Assembly: GCA_963780655.1 (NCBI GenBank)
Contig: CAWACP010000007.1
Location: forward strand, 1-64,000
Length of the DNA stretch: 64,000 nucleotides
From: CAWACP01 sp963780655
GTDB lineage: Bacteria > Acidobacteriota > Terriglobia > Bryobacterales > Bryobacteraceae
Direction of reading: 5' to 3'
The position numbers and the translations under genes are program-made. This document shows, one piece after another, positions 1 to 9,113 of this stretch. The notes beneath the pieces are model-generated. The model was not told the DNA's origin, did no database searches, and was given only the letters and a program-made list of their open reading frames with translations. The number at the start of each line of letters is the position of its first letter. Position 1 is the first letter of the stretch.

Positions 1-122
1 GTCGCGTATGGGAGCAGGCCGGCGGGGCGCCGGCCGCGGGCGAGGGCGCCCGCCCCACATCGGCCAGGTGTTCGAAAGCGGGAAAACTATATGGCATTGG
101 GCTAAAGGCCCGCCCCACAAAC
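1..122. repeat. GC-rich palindromic intergenic repeat, window edge
   Basis: Two blocks of alternating G and C runs end in GCCCGCCCCACA-like sequence (around 45-57 and 108-119). The same word type recurs in other gaps of this window (4.2, 33.4, 35.5 kb), which makes a dispersed palindromic repeat more likely than a gene. No convincing reading frame crosses it. Confidence 0.55.
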
Positions 123-210
123 GCCAGCCACGTTACCGTCGCGCGCGATAGGCAACGTCGGCAAGCGACCAGCAAGCCCGATATAATCAGCGGCGGAAGG
201 ATCCGCGCCC

Positions 211-1521
211 GTGATCAAAAAGCCCCCGTTGCGTTTCTGGCAGATCTGGAACATGTCGTTCGGCTTCTTCGGCATCCAGTTTGGCTGGGGATTGCAGATG
301 GGCTTCATGAGTTCGATCTACGAGAAGCTGGGCGCCTCGGCCTCGCAGATTCCCGTGCTCTGGCTTGCCGCGCCGCTCACCGGACTGATCGTGCAGCCCA
401 TCATCGGCCAGATGAGCGATCGCACGTGGAACCGGCTGGGCCGCCGCAAACCCTATTTCCTCACCGGGGCGATCCTCAGCTCACTGGCGCTGCTGCTCAT
501 GCCGAACTCGTCAACGCTGTGGATGGCCGCGGGTCTGCTCTGGATTCTGGACGCGTCCATCAACATCAGCATGGAGCCGTTTCGCGCCTTTGTGGCCGAC
601 ATGCTGCCCGAACATCAGCGCTCGCGGGGCTTCGCCATGCAGAGCTTTTTCATCGGCGCCGGAGCCGTGCTCGCCTCCGCGCTCCCCTACGTACTCACGA
701 ACGTCCTGCATATCCACGCCGAGCGCGGCGCGATTCCGTCCGCCATTCGGGCTTCGTTCTACGCGGGCGCGGCCGTGTTCTTCACGGCGGTCCTGTGGAC
801 GATTCTGACCACGCGCGAATATCCGCCCGATCCGTCCGCCGAAGTGCGCAAGCCGCCTCGGGGCCTGTCTGCGAACGTTCGCGACATCCTCGACGCCATT
901 TCGGCCATGCCTGCGACCATGCGGCAGCTCGCCATTGTCCAGCTCTGCACCTGGCTCGGGCTCTTCTGCATGTGGCTCTACTTCGGACCGGCCGTGGCCC
1001 ATGATGTATTCGGCGCAGCCAGTGAGAAATCGGCCGTCTATGACGCAGGCATCGAGTGGGGCGGCATCTGTTTCGGCGCGTACTCGGCGGTGTGCTTTCT
1101 GTTCTCGATGGCCCTCCCGTCGCTGGCTATGCGATTTGGCCGAAAGCTGACGCATGCCATTTGCCTGTCGTGCGGCGCCGCGGGCCTGCTCTCGGTCGGG
1201 GTCATCCATGACAAGTGGTGGCTTCTGGCATCCATGGCCGGAGTCGGCATCGCATGGGCCAGCATCCTCTCCATGCCCTATGCCATGCTGGCGGGCGCGC
1301 TTCCGGCCGGACGCGTGGGCGTGTACATGGGCATTTTCAACTTCTTCATCGTGCTTCCCGAGATCATCGCTTCACTCGGGTTCGGCTGGGTGATGAACCA
1401 TTTGCTGCATAACAACAGGCTGGCCGCGGTGGTGGCCGGCGGCGTGTTTCTGCTGGTGGCTGCGCTGCTGGTGACGCGCGTCGAGGATCGCCCCACCGTC
1501 GCCGAAGCGCAGCATGCATAG
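211..1521 (+). CDS. MFS transporter, sucrose/maltose porter-like (SLC45/GPH type)
   Basis: An integral membrane carrier of 436 residues, the usual length for a 12-helix major facilitator. The N-terminus (WNMSFGFFGIQFGWGLQMG) and the loop between helices 2 and 3 (QMSDRTWNRLGRRKPYF, about residues 70-86) are typical of the SLC45-like group that takes up sucrose, maltose or related sugars with protons. The start is a GTG with a purine-rich CGGAAGG about ten bases upstream. A TATAAT at 182-187 could be a -10 box but lacks a good -35. It stands alone, convergent with the kinase gene downstream. The substrate is inferred from the family; the neighbours do not confirm it. Confidence 0.85.
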   Translation: MIKKPPLRFWQIWNMSFGFFGIQFGWGLQMGFMSSIYEKLGASASQIPVLWLAAPLTGLIVQPIIGQMSDRTWNRLGRRKPYFLTGAILSSLALLLMPNSSTLWMAAGLLWILDASINISMEPFRAFVADMLPEHQRSRGFAMQSFFIGAGAVLASALPYVLTNVLHIHAERGAIPSAIRASFYAGAAVFFTAVLWTILTTREYPPDPSAEVRKPPRGLSANVRDILDAISAMPATMRQLAIVQLCTWLGLFCMWLYFGPAVAHDVFGAASEKSAVYDAGIEWGGICFGAYSAVCFLFSMALPSLAMRFGRKLTHAICLSCGAAGLLSVGVIHDKWWLLASMAGVGIAWASILSMPYAMLAGALPAGRVGVYMGIFNFFIVLPEIIASLGFGWVMNHLLHNNRLAAVVAGGVFLLVAALLVTRVEDRPTVAEAQHA

Positions 1522-1551
1522 TGCCGACTTCCGGATTGTGCGTTGTGCGTC

Positions 1552-3660
1552 TCAGCCCGCTTTGGCGAGGTCGGCCAGCATCTGCTCAATCAACTCCGGC
1601 TGCCACCAGATGGTGAGGTCCTCCCACGTCGTAGCAGCGAACTGAGGTCGAATCGCCAACAGATCACGCAGTGCGCCGCGAGCCTGTTCCATGCGGCCCA
1701 GCTGACTGTAAATGACGGTCAGCTCCAGCTGCGCTGTCCATAAGCCGGGCATGTTCATCCTCAGTGCGTAGTCCAGGGCGCGCTCGCTGTGATGCTGGCG
1801 ATAGGCGTTGACGGCCATGGGCATCCAGTACCAGCCGGGATGGTTGGGATTGAGCTGTATAGCGTGCTCGGCCAACGCGCAACCGCGTTCCCAATCGCCC
1901 GAATAAGCGAAGTGCAGACCCAGGAACGCCGTGGTATAACCTTGCATCCGGTTAAGCGCCAGAGCGCGCTCAGCCGAGGCCCGAAACTCGCCCAGTTCGC
2001 GGCGAAAGAAATGCGCCGAGGCGAGCGCCGCATGCGCGAGCTGACTGGAAGGCGCAAGGTTCACAGCGCGCCGCGCCGCAGCGAGCGATCGGTCCATGGA
2101 ATCCGGACGGGGATTGTATTTGTGGGTGTACTCCGCCCGGTAAAGCCAGGAAAGCATCGCCCAGCAGTCCGCATAATCAGGCGCCTGTTTCACCGCGTTT
2201 TCGAGCGCTGTGACCCCGGCCAGCTGCTCCTCTTCAGTGACGTGCTGATGAAAGCCGAAGCTGCGCATGAGGGCTTCGTAAGGCGTGAGAGTTGCCGTAT
2301 CGCGGCCGCGGAGGGCTTCAGTCATGCTGTGCGCCAGAATGCCTCGTGCGTCACCGACCGTGGCTACGATGCGGGGCACAACATCATCGAGAACATCCAG
2401 CATTTTGTCGGCCGTGAAGGTACGGTCGTAGGTTTCCGCCCAGAGACCGGCGCCGCTATTGGCGTCCACCAGTTGTACGGCGAAGCGAACCTTTGCTCCG
2501 GCCTGGCGGATACTGCCTTCCATGACGTAGCGCGCGCCGAGCTCCTTCGCCGCCATGCGCACGTCAACCGTCCGCTCCGCATACTGCGCCGTCGAGCTGC
2601 GCGCAACCACCCGCAGGTAGGAGAACTTCGACATGTTCGTCACGATGTCGTCCGTGACGCCCTCCGCCAGCGCGGCAATATCGGGATTGCTGCCCGTATA
2701 TTTGAACGGCAGCACCGCGACCCAAAAACCTTCCTCCGCTCTGCTCGCGCCGGAATCCGCACGGGGCGCGGCGCGCGCAACCGGAACCGCGACGGCTTCC
2801 GTACCGTTCATCCCGCGAGCGATCTCGCGAAGCTCGTTGCCGATGTCGCGCGCGGTCTGCATACGGTCGCGCGGGTCCTTTTCCAGGCAGCGGTGAATCA
2901 CACGCGACAGGTCGGCGGGCAGGTCGGCGCGGAGTTTGCTGACCTCCGGCGGCGTATCGCGCAGAATCGCAGAAAACAGCTCCGCCGAGGACGCTCCTTC
3001 AAACGGGCGCTTTCCGGACGTCATTTCGTGCAACAGCACTCCGACAGACAAGATGTCGGTACGATGGTCGAGCACGCGCCCGGTGAGTTGCTCCGGCGAC
3101 ATGTACGACGGCGTGCCCATGACCACTCCTTCCTGCGTTTCTCCGGCCGAGGTCAGGGTGACTTCGGTTTCAACCTTTGCGCCGACATCCTTAGCGAGGC
3201 CGAAATCGAGCACCTTCACGCGCCCGTCGGTGGTCACCATGACATTGGCGGGCTTGAGGTCGCGATGCACGATGCCTTTTTCGTGAGCCGCCGTGAGCGC
3301 GTCCGCCAGCGCGCTGCCGATCTCGAGGATTCGCTCGACCTCCATGCCGCCTTTCGGGATGAGCCGATCGAGCGTGTGGCCGTCCACCAATTGCATGGTC
3401 AGGAAGTGGACGCCATCGAACTCCTCCACCGAATAGATGGTGACGATACCGGGGTGGTCGATCTGCGCAAGCGCGTTCGCCTCCCGGCGAAAACGCCCCA
3501 GACGGTCCGCGGCGCGCGCCATTTCAGCAGGCAGAACCTTGACGGCCACTTCGCGTCCAAGCCTCGTATCGGTGGCGCGATACACCTCGCCCATGCCGCC
3601 GGCGCCGAGTGGCGATTGAATTTCATACGCCCCGAGTCTTGTGCCGCAGCTGAGCCTCAC
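1552..3660 (-). CDS. Serine/threonine protein kinase with FlgO/TolB-like domain and TPRs
   Basis: A 702-residue soluble receptor-type kinase. The N-terminal Hanks kinase domain (about 9-275) has the glycine loop GAGGMGEVY, the VAVKVL lysine, the catalytic HRDLKPANV, the DFGLAK metal loop and the MSPEQ activation segment, so it should be active. A short linker leads to a domain beginning WVAVLPF (about 312-440) of the type found in FlgO, TolB N-terminal and adenylate-cyclase-linked proteins. TPR repeats fill the rest (about 450-700). I see no membrane segment, unlike many bacterial kinases, so signals are probably intracellular. The same middle domain recurs in two other proteins here (24.5 and 51.1 kb). 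Targets are unknown. Confidence 0.88.
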   Translation of the reverse strand: MRLSCGTRLGAYEIQSPLGAGGMGEVYRATDTRLGREVAVKVLPAEMARAADRLGRFRREANALAQIDHPGIVTIYSVEEFDGVHFLTMQLVDGHTLDRLIPKGGMEVERILEIGSALADALTAAHEKGIVHRDLKPANVMVTTDGRVKVLDFGLAKDVGAKVETEVTLTSAGETQEGVVMGTPSYMSPEQLTGRVLDHRTDILSVGVLLHEMTSGKRPFEGASSAELFSAILRDTPPEVSKLRADLPADLSRVIHRCLEKDPRDRMQTARDIGNELREIARGMNGTEAVAVPVARAAPRADSGASRAEEGFWVAVLPFKYTGSNPDIAALAEGVTDDIVTNMSKFSYLRVVARSSTAQYAERTVDVRMAAKELGARYVMEGSIRQAGAKVRFAVQLVDANSGAGLWAETYDRTFTADKMLDVLDDVVPRIVATVGDARGILAHSMTEALRGRDTATLTPYEALMRSFGFHQHVTEEEQLAGVTALENAVKQAPDYADCWAMLSWLYRAEYTHKYNPRPDSMDRSLAAARRAVNLAPSSQLAHAALASAHFFRRELGEFRASAERALALNRMQGYTTAFLGLHFAYSGDWERGCALAEHAIQLNPNHPGWYWMPMAVNAYRQHHSERALDYALRMNMPGLWTAQLELTVIYSQLGRMEQARGALRDLLAIRPQFAATTWEDLTIWWQPELIEQMLADLAKAG

Positions 3661-3728
3661 GTTCGCGACATTATAACCTGTCCCGCGCGATGAGGTATTG
3701 CGTCTGTAAAATGCAAACAGGTCACGCG

Positions 3729-4079
3729 ATGGAATCCTCGCTCAGCATAAAAGGACAGGCAACGATCCCGAAGGCCATTCGAGAACATCTTCATCTCGAA
3801 CCGGGCGACCGAATCAAATTCTTCGTGCATCCGGACGGCAGCGTCGTCATCCTTCCAAAAATCCCTGCGTCGAAGCTGAAAGGCATCGTTAACCCTCGCC
3901 GGCGGGCCTCTCTCAATGATATGGAGACTGCAATCGGTGAGGGCGCCGTCAATGGAGAACGGGGCGCCAGAAGCCGATGCGCATCACCTGACGGAAGAGC
4001 GTCCTGGCTTTATCAGTCTCGTCACCATGGCCGAAAACGTTTGGGTGCCTGGTCGCGTTTACGGCCTGTCGAATCATGA
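3729..4079 (+). CDS. AbrB/SpoVT-type antitoxin with run-on C-terminus
   Basis: The first 50 residues form a swapped-hairpin AbrB domain (SIKGQATIPKAIREHL, then LEPGDRIKFFV), the DNA-binding antitoxin of PIN-toxin pairs. The ATG at 3729 is preferred over one at 3690 because the domain starts right after it. Family members end shortly after a motif like DMETAIGEGA; here the frame instead runs about 45 residues into bases that encode, in another frame, the rest of a PIN toxin. The reading therefore crosses a deletion junction and the tail is probably not native. It could still bind DNA, but it lacks an intact toxin. Confidence 0.6.
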   Translation: MESSLSIKGQATIPKAIREHLHLEPGDRIKFFVHPDGSVVILPKIPASKLKGIVNPRRRASLNDMETAIGEGAVNGERGARSRCASPDGRASWLYQSRHHGRKRLGAWSRLRPVES

Positions 4080-4197
4080 AATCGCCGCGGCTATCGAGCG
4101 CATCCTGCAAGCGGATACCCTTCGCGTTCAGAATGAACAGGAAACCTTCACCGCAATGATCGCTCTCAGGACAGGAGTCGGATCTTTCTCGGACGCT
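3952..4197 (+). pseudogene. PIN-domain toxin remnant (VapC-like), both ends lost
   Basis: A frame different from the antitoxin reads EERPGFISLVTMAENVW, then AAAIERILQAD, then ENVW-type PIN core ending GSFSDA. This is the middle of a PIN ribonuclease. The N-terminal DTN acidic motif is missing, apparently removed in a deletion that joined the antitoxin end to the toxin middle. After SFSDA, where the third catalytic aspartate and the C-terminal helices should follow, the sequence passes into palindromic repeat DNA. With two of the catalytic acids gone it cannot be active. Confidence 0.65.
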
Positions 4198-4385
4198 CGC
4201 GGAGGCCGCTGCCTCCGCCTCCGGCAGCGGGACGAGGGCGTCCCGCGCGGTCCGGGGGGACCGCCCCACCAAGCCCCTGCAGCGGCCGACGATTGCGTCG
4301 GCGTGGGGCAGACGATCGCATTTCGTCGTCTGCCTTGCCCAAGCCACGCGGCAGGCCACAAAAGGCGATGGCCTGCCCCACGAGA
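4198..4385. repeat. Cluster of palindromic repeats replacing the PIN toxin tail
   Basis: Successive short inverted repeats: a CCGACGATTGCGTCGG hairpin near 4287-4302, a CAGACGA...TCGTCTG pair near 4310-4334, and GGCAGGCCA...TGGCCTGCC near 4350-4377, with GGGGC/GCCCCAC words between them. It resembles the other extragenic repeats of the window. It ends about 100 bases before the dehydrogenase gene. Confidence 0.6.
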
Positions 4386-4485
4386 CGCCTGACACGGTCC
4401 CCGTCCATTCTCTAATTCCTTTACTTCCTTTACCGTCTTTGTCTTCCTGTATCCTGAAAACAAGGACCGCGCTGCAATACCCTCC
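4386..4485 (+). promoter_or_regulatory. Pyrimidine-rich leader upstream of the dehydrogenase gene
   Basis: The strand reads as a C/T-rich tract (TCTAATTCCTTTACTTCC, then TTTGTCTTCCTGTATCCTG) before the start codon at 4486. A very similar tract (CTCTAATTCCTTTG and TGCTATCCTG) precedes the lysine operon on the minus strand near 37890-37930. The shared words suggest a promoter type, but I cannot place -35 and -10 boxes with confidence. Confidence 0.3.
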
Positions 4486-7400
4486 ATGCCTGAGAGAACC
4501 GACCCCCACTCTGTCAACAGTTGGCTCGAAGACGAGCTGTATATCGAATACCTTCACGACAAGAAGGCCGTGGACGAAAGCTGGACCGGCGTCTTCGAAG
4601 GGAACGGCCACGGCGCGCCGCCGGCTCCGCAAAATGGCGGAGGCACGACAGCCATAGCGCCGGCTCAGCCGCAGGCGATCGTGCCCAGCCACCAGCCCGT
4701 GGAAGGCGAGCAGCTCACGCCCCTTCGAGGAACCGCCGCGCGCATCGCCGAGAACATGACGGCCAGCCTCACTATCCCCACCGCCACCTCGCAGCGGGTG
4801 ATTCCGGTGAAGGCCATCGAGGAGAATCGCCGCGTGCTCAACGAGCACCGCGCCATGAACGGCGAAGGCAAGATCTCCTACACGCACCTGATCGGCTGGG
4901 CCATCGTTCGCGCGCTCGACAAAGTGCCCGCCGTGAATTACGCGTTCGCGGCCGGAGACGGCGAGATCTTTCGCGCTGTCCGCGAGAAGGTCAACCTCGG
5001 CATCGCCGTGGACATCGCGGGCAGGGACGGCTCGCGCTCGCTCAAGGTGCCGAACATGAAGGACGCCGGCTCGATGACCTTTTCGCAGTACGTCCGCGCA
5101 TTCGACGACATCGTGGCGCGCGCGCGTAGCGGGAAACTGGGCCTTCCCGATTTCGAAGGCGCCACCATTTCGCTCACGAACCCCGGCACCGTGGGTACGG
5201 TCGCCTCCGTTCCGCGGCTGATGCCGGGCCAGGGCGCCATCATCGCCACCGGCGCCATCGACTACCCCGCGGCCTTCCGCGGCATGCCCGCCGAGCTGCT
5301 GAATAACCTCGGCGTAAGCAAGGTGATGACGATTAGCTGCACTTACGACCATCGAATTATTCAGGGCGCCGAGTCGGGCATGTTCCTGGCGCGCGTGCAG
5401 GACCTGCTGGAAGGCGAGGACAATTTCTACGAGGCGATCTTCGCCGACCTTCACGTACCGTTCAAGCCGGTCCGCTGGGAGATCGACAAGCGCGAGAAGC
5501 TGAATGCGCCCGGGCTGTCGCGCGCGGACGAAGCTGCCAAGCAGGCCGCGGTGCTGCAACTGATCCGTGTGTACCGCGTGCGCGGCCATCTGATGGCGCA
5601 GCTCGATCCGCTCTCCACGGACCGTCCCTATCATCCCGACCTCGATCCCGCAACCTGGGGACTGACCATCTGGGACCTCGACCGCGAGTTTCATACCGGC
5701 ACCTTCGTGGCCGGCGGCTACCGCCGCTACGCCACCCTGCGCGAGATCCTGGAAACGCTTCGCCAGACCTACTGCGGCACGCTCACCTGCGAGTACATGC
5801 ACATCCAGCACCCCGAGGAGCGCGAGTGGCTGGAAGGGCACATGGAGCCCACGGCGAACCGCTGGGAGCTGAGCAAAGAAACGCGCGTGCGCACGCTGAA
5901 GCGCCTGATCGAGGCGGAAGAGTTCGAGCATTTCCTGCACAACCGCTTTGTCGGCCACAAGCGCTTCTCCATGGAAGGATCGGAATCGGCCATCGCCATT
6001 CTGGACGACACCATCGAACGAGCGGCCGACGCGAACGTTCACGAGGTGGTCATCGGCATGGCCCACCGCGGGCGTCTCAACGTGCTGGCCAATGTCGTCG
6101 GCAAGTCGATGGTGCAGGTCTTCTCGGAGTTCGAAGGCAACGTCGATCCGGACAGCACCCAGGGCTCCGGCGACGTGAAGTATCATCTGGGCGCCGCGGG
6201 CGTCCGGCGTTCCGAGCAAGGCAATGAGATCGCCGTTTCGGTGGCCTTTAATCCCAGCCATCTGGAGGCGGTGGACCCGGTGGTGGAAGGCATCGTCAGG
6301 CCGAAGCAGAACCGGCTGGGCGATGTGAATCGCGAGCGCGTCATTCCGTTTCTTATACACGGCGACGCGGCGTTCGCCGGGCAGGGCGTGGTTGCCGAGA
6401 CGCTGAATCTTTCGCAACTCGAGGGCTATCACACGGGGGGAACCATTCACCTGGTGATCAACAACCAGATCGGATTCACCACGAACCCCAACGAGTCCCG
6501 TTCCGCCACTTACTCAACGGACGTGGCGCGCATGGTGCAGGCGCCGATTCTGCACGTGAACGGCGACGATCCCGAGGCGTGCATCCGCGCGGCGCAACTC
6601 GCCTATGGGTTTCGCCAGATGTTTCGCAAGGACGTGGTCATCGACATGGTGTGTTACCGCCGTCATGGCCACAACGAAGGCGACGACCCAAGCTACACGC
6701 AGCCGCTGCTCTACCGGAAGATCAAGGACCATCCGTCGGTGGCCGTGCTCTATTCGGAACGGCTGGGGCGCGCGGGTTTGATCAGCGCCGAGGAAGTTCA
6801 GCAGCTGCGCTCGGACATCGCCGCGGGCCTGAACGCCATCTACGATTTTTCGCGCCAGCACGCCGAGCATTACAAAGTGGACGAGCTGAGCGCCGTAGAC
6901 ATGGAAGACGTGCAGAAGCCATCGCCCGAGACGGCCATCTCGCGCGAGACCGCGGAGCGCGTGCTCTCCGGCCTTGCCGCCTTCCCGGAGAATTTCCATG
7001 TGCATCCGAAGCTCAGGGCCTTCGTCGAGAAGCGGCGTCAACTGATCGATGGCGGTCCGGTGGACTGGGCCACGGGTGAGGCCCTGGCGTTCGGAAGCCT
7101 GGTGCTGGAAGGCACGCCGGTCAGGCTCAGCGGCCAGGACAGCGCCCGCGGCACGTTCAGCCAACGGCATCTCGAATACTACGACAACGAAGACGGCCAC
7201 AGCTACATTCCGCTTCGGCATCTCGACCCCCGGCAGGCGCCGTTCGATGTGTTCGACAGCTCCCTCAGCGAATACGCCGTCATGGGATTCGAGTTCGGCT
7301 ACAGCGTTGCCGACCCGCTGACGCTGGTGATGTGGGAAGCGCAGTTCGGCGATTTCGCCAACGGCGCTCAGATCATGATCGACCAGTTCATCGCCAGCGC

Positions 7401-8157
7401 CGAATCGAAGTGGAGCCAGCCGAGCGGGCTGGCGCTGCTGCTGCCGCACGGCTACGAGGGGCAGGGCCCGGAGCACTCCAGCGCGCGTATCGAGCGGTTC
7501 CTGCAGCTTTGCGCCGAAAACAATCTGCAGGTATGCGACTGCACCACGCCCGCGCAGTACTTTCACTTATTGCGCCGACAGATGTACGGCGGTCCGGACC
7601 GGCGCGGCATGCGCAAGCCGCTGATCGTGTTTACGCCAAAACGCCTGTTGCGTCATCCGCGGGCGGTGTCGCCGATGGAGGCGTTCACGGCAGGCCGCTT
7701 TCAGGAAGTGATCCCGGAGAGCGCGCCCCTCGATGCAGGACGCGTGCGGCGAGTGCTGCTGTGCACCGGGCAGATCTATTACGACCTGCTGAATGCGCGC
7801 GAGCAGCGCAAAGCGGAGGACGTCGCTGTTGTCAGGCTGGAACAGCTCTACCCGCTTCCGGAAGCGGAGCTGAAGGAGGCGATCAATCGCTATCCGGCCA
7901 CGGCGGAGGTTGTCTGGGTACAGGAAGAGCCGCGGAACATGGGGGCATGGCTGTATCTGCAGGACGCTTTCGGGCCGGCGATCGAGGCGAGCAAGCGGAA
8001 GCTGCGTTATCTGGGCCGCGCCGACAGCGCCAGCCCGGCCGCGGGATCGATGAAGCGGCACACGCAGGAACAGAACGAGTATCTGGAGGCGGCATTCAAT
8101 GCCGCGCCGGCGCCGGAGCGGCCGATGAAGACGAGAGCGGGTAAGCGGAAGCGGTAG
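4486..8157 (+). CDS. kgd: Multifunctional 2-oxoglutarate dehydrogenase/decarboxylase (fused E2-E1)
   Basis: A 1223-residue fusion matching the size and order of the actinobacterial Kgd/OdhA enzymes. A short N-terminal segment (ELYIEYLHDKKAVDESW) is followed by an E2 succinyltransferase catalytic domain (about 70-320, active-site motif TYDHRIIQG near 286) and then the thiamine-diphosphate E1 component (about 350-1223), with GMAHRGRLN near 525 and NNQIGFTT near 660. It decarboxylates 2-oxoglutarate in the TCA cycle and passes the succinyl group on. There is no lipoyl domain, so another protein must supply the lipoylated arm and E3; neither is encoded here. The gene stands alone with its own leader. 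Confidence 0.93.
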   Translation: MPERTDPHSVNSWLEDELYIEYLHDKKAVDESWTGVFEGNGHGAPPAPQNGGGTTAIAPAQPQAIVPSHQPVEGEQLTPLRGTAARIAENMTASLTIPTATSQRVIPVKAIEENRRVLNEHRAMNGEGKISYTHLIGWAIVRALDKVPAVNYAFAAGDGEIFRAVREKVNLGIAVDIAGRDGSRSLKVPNMKDAGSMTFSQYVRAFDDIVARARSGKLGLPDFEGATISLTNPGTVGTVASVPRLMPGQGAIIATGAIDYPAAFRGMPAELLNNLGVSKVMTISCTYDHRIIQGAESGMFLARVQDLLEGEDNFYEAIFADLHVPFKPVRWEIDKREKLNAPGLSRADEAAKQAAVLQLIRVYRVRGHLMAQLDPLSTDRPYHPDLDPATWGLTIWDLDREFHTGTFVAGGYRRYATLREILETLRQTYCGTLTCEYMHIQHPEEREWLEGHMEPTANRWELSKETRVRTLKRLIEAEEFEHFLHNRFVGHKRFSMEGSESAIAILDDTIERAADANVHEVVIGMAHRGRLNVLANVVGKSMVQVFSEFEGNVDPDSTQGSGDVKYHLGAAGVRRSEQGNEIAVSVAFNPSHLEAVDPVVEGIVRPKQNRLGDVNRERVIPFLIHGDAAFAGQGVVAETLNLSQLEGYHTGGTIHLVINNQIGFTTNPNESRSATYSTDVARMVQAPILHVNGDDPEACIRAAQLAYGFRQMFRKDVVIDMVCYRRHGHNEGDDPSYTQPLLYRKIKDHPSVAVLYSERLGRAGLISAEEVQQLRSDIAAGLNAIYDFSRQHAEHYKVDELSAVDMEDVQKPSPETAISRETAERVLSGLAAFPENFHVHPKLRAFVEKRRQLIDGGPVDWATGEALAFGSLVLEGTPVRLSGQDSARGTFSQRHLEYYDNEDGHSYIPLRHLDPRQAPFDVFDSSLSEYAVMGFEFGYSVADPLTLVMWEAQFGDFANGAQIMIDQFIASAESKWSQPSGLALLLPHGYEGQGPEHSSARIERFLQLCAENNLQVCDCTTPAQYFHLLRRQMYGGPDRRGMRKPLIVFTPKRLLRHPRAVSPMEAFTAGRFQEVIPESAPLDAGRVRRVLLCTGQIYYDLLNAREQRKAEDVAVVRLEQLYPLPEAELKEAINRYPATAEVVWVQEEPRNMGAWLYLQDAFGPAIEASKRKLRYLGRADSASPAAGSMKRHTQEQNEYLEAAFNAAPAPERPMKTRAGKRKR

Positions 8158-8163
8158 ACCGGT

Positions 8164-8257
8164 GTGGCGCACGCTTCAGCGTGCTGCTGTGGGCTTCAGC
8201 CCACAGTCCGAGCAGCGCGAGCTGAAGCTCGCACCAGCACGCTGAGGCGTGCGCCAC
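8164..8257. repeat. Nested inverted repeats between convergent genes
   Basis: The outer arms (8164-8185 and 8236-8257) pair over 22 bases with one mismatch. Inside are two smaller perfect hairpins, CTGTGGGCT/AGCCCACAG and GCGAGCT/AGCTCGC, each carrying the core GCTTCAGC or GCTGAAGC. It lies exactly between the dehydrogenase stop and the desaturase stop, so it could end transcription from both sides, although no T-tract follows. Confidence 0.7.
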
Positions 8258-8258
8258 T

Positions 8259-9113
8259 TCAGGCCGCTTCGCGTTCCGAAAACACGCTGTCCAGCTTTGC
8301 CACCCGGACAGCTTTCGCGATGCCGAGCCGCCGCAGCGTCCTGATCAGCAGCCACGTGGGATCGAACTCGTACCAGGCCAGGCCATGGCGCGCCGAGGTC
8401 GGGTGCGCGTGGTGATTGTTGTGCCAGCCCTCTCCAAACGTGAGCAGGGCCACCCACCAGTTGTTTCGCGAATCGTCGCGTGTGGCAAAGCGCCGGCCGC
8501 CCCACATGTGCGACGCCGAATTCACCAGCCAGGTGCAATGCAGTCCAACCACGATGCGCAGCGTCATGCCCCAGAGGAGCAACGCCCAGCCGCCCACCGC
8601 ATACAGAATGACGCTCAGAATTACCGACGGAACCCAGTGGTAATTGTTCAGCCAGACGTAGAACCGATCCTTCGCCAGATCGGGCGCGTACTTCGACATC
8701 AGCCGCGTGTTGTTGTGATGAACGTCGCCCAGCAGAATCCAGCCGACATGGGCCCACCACGCGCCATCGCGGGGTGAGTGCGGATCGCCTGGCTTGTCCG
8801 ATTTCTGATGGTGGATGCGGTGCGTGGCCACCCAGAAAATGGGCCCGCCTTCCATGGTCATAGCGCCGCAAACAGCGAAGAAGTACTCGAGCAACCGGGG
8901 CACTTTATATGAGCGGTGCGTGTGCAGGCGATGATAGCCCATGCTGATCCCCAGGCCGCCGGTGATGATCCACAAAGCGGCGGAAATGGCCAGGAGCTTC
9001 CAGCTAAAGAGAAACAGCGCCGCAATGGCGCCGACATGAAAAAGCACCATGATGATGGTGGTGAACCAGTTCATCTTGTGGCGGGTGGAGAACGCGAGCA
9101 CGTCGGCGTTCAT
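8259..9113 (-). CDS. Acyl-CoA/acyl-lipid fatty acid desaturase (delta-9 type)
   Basis: An integral membrane di-iron desaturase that puts a double bond into fatty acyl chains for membrane fluidity. With the start at MNADVLAF it has 284 residues and shows all three histidine boxes: HRLHTH (61-66), HRIHHQ (98-103) and HNNHH (231-235). Hydrophobic stretches near 18-60 and 165-190 are the expected membrane pairs. The open frame extends much further upstream, but that part is unlike any desaturase and overlaps the divergent gene; a GTG at 9137 is an alternative start. It is divergent from the glucoamylase gene, so the two share an upstream region of about 190 bases. Confidence 0.88.
   Translation of the reverse strand: MNADVLAFSTRHKMNWFTTIIMVLFHVGAIAALFLFSWKLLAISAALWIITGGLGISMGYHRLHTHRSYKVPRLLEYFFAVCGAMTMEGGPIFWVATHRIHHQKSDKPGDPHSPRDGAWWAHVGWILLGDVHHNNTRLMSKYAPDLAKDRFYVWLNNYHWVPSVILSVILYAVGGWALLLWGMTLRIVVGLHCTWLVNSASHMWGGRRFATRDDSRNNWWVALLTFGEGWHNNHHAHPTSARHGLAWYEFDPTWLLIRTLRRLGIAKAVRVAKLDSVFSEREAA

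Noticed and set aside
182..187. TATAAT as a -10 box for the first transporter gene
   Set aside because: No acceptable -35 hexamer at 16-18 bases; mentioned only as weak in the gene entry.
1789..3693. A 634-codon open frame antisense to the kinase-TPR gene
   Set aside because: GC-rich shadow frame of a gene with complete kinase motifs on the other strand.
3949..6450. An 833-codon open frame antisense to the dehydrogenase gene
   Set aside because: It is rich in His, Arg, Gly and Ala with no family motif, and mirrors the codon pattern of the real gene.
6514..8172. Two long minus-strand frames (350 and 201 codons) opposite the E1 part of the dehydrogenase
   Set aside because: Arginine-rich composition without motifs; shadows.
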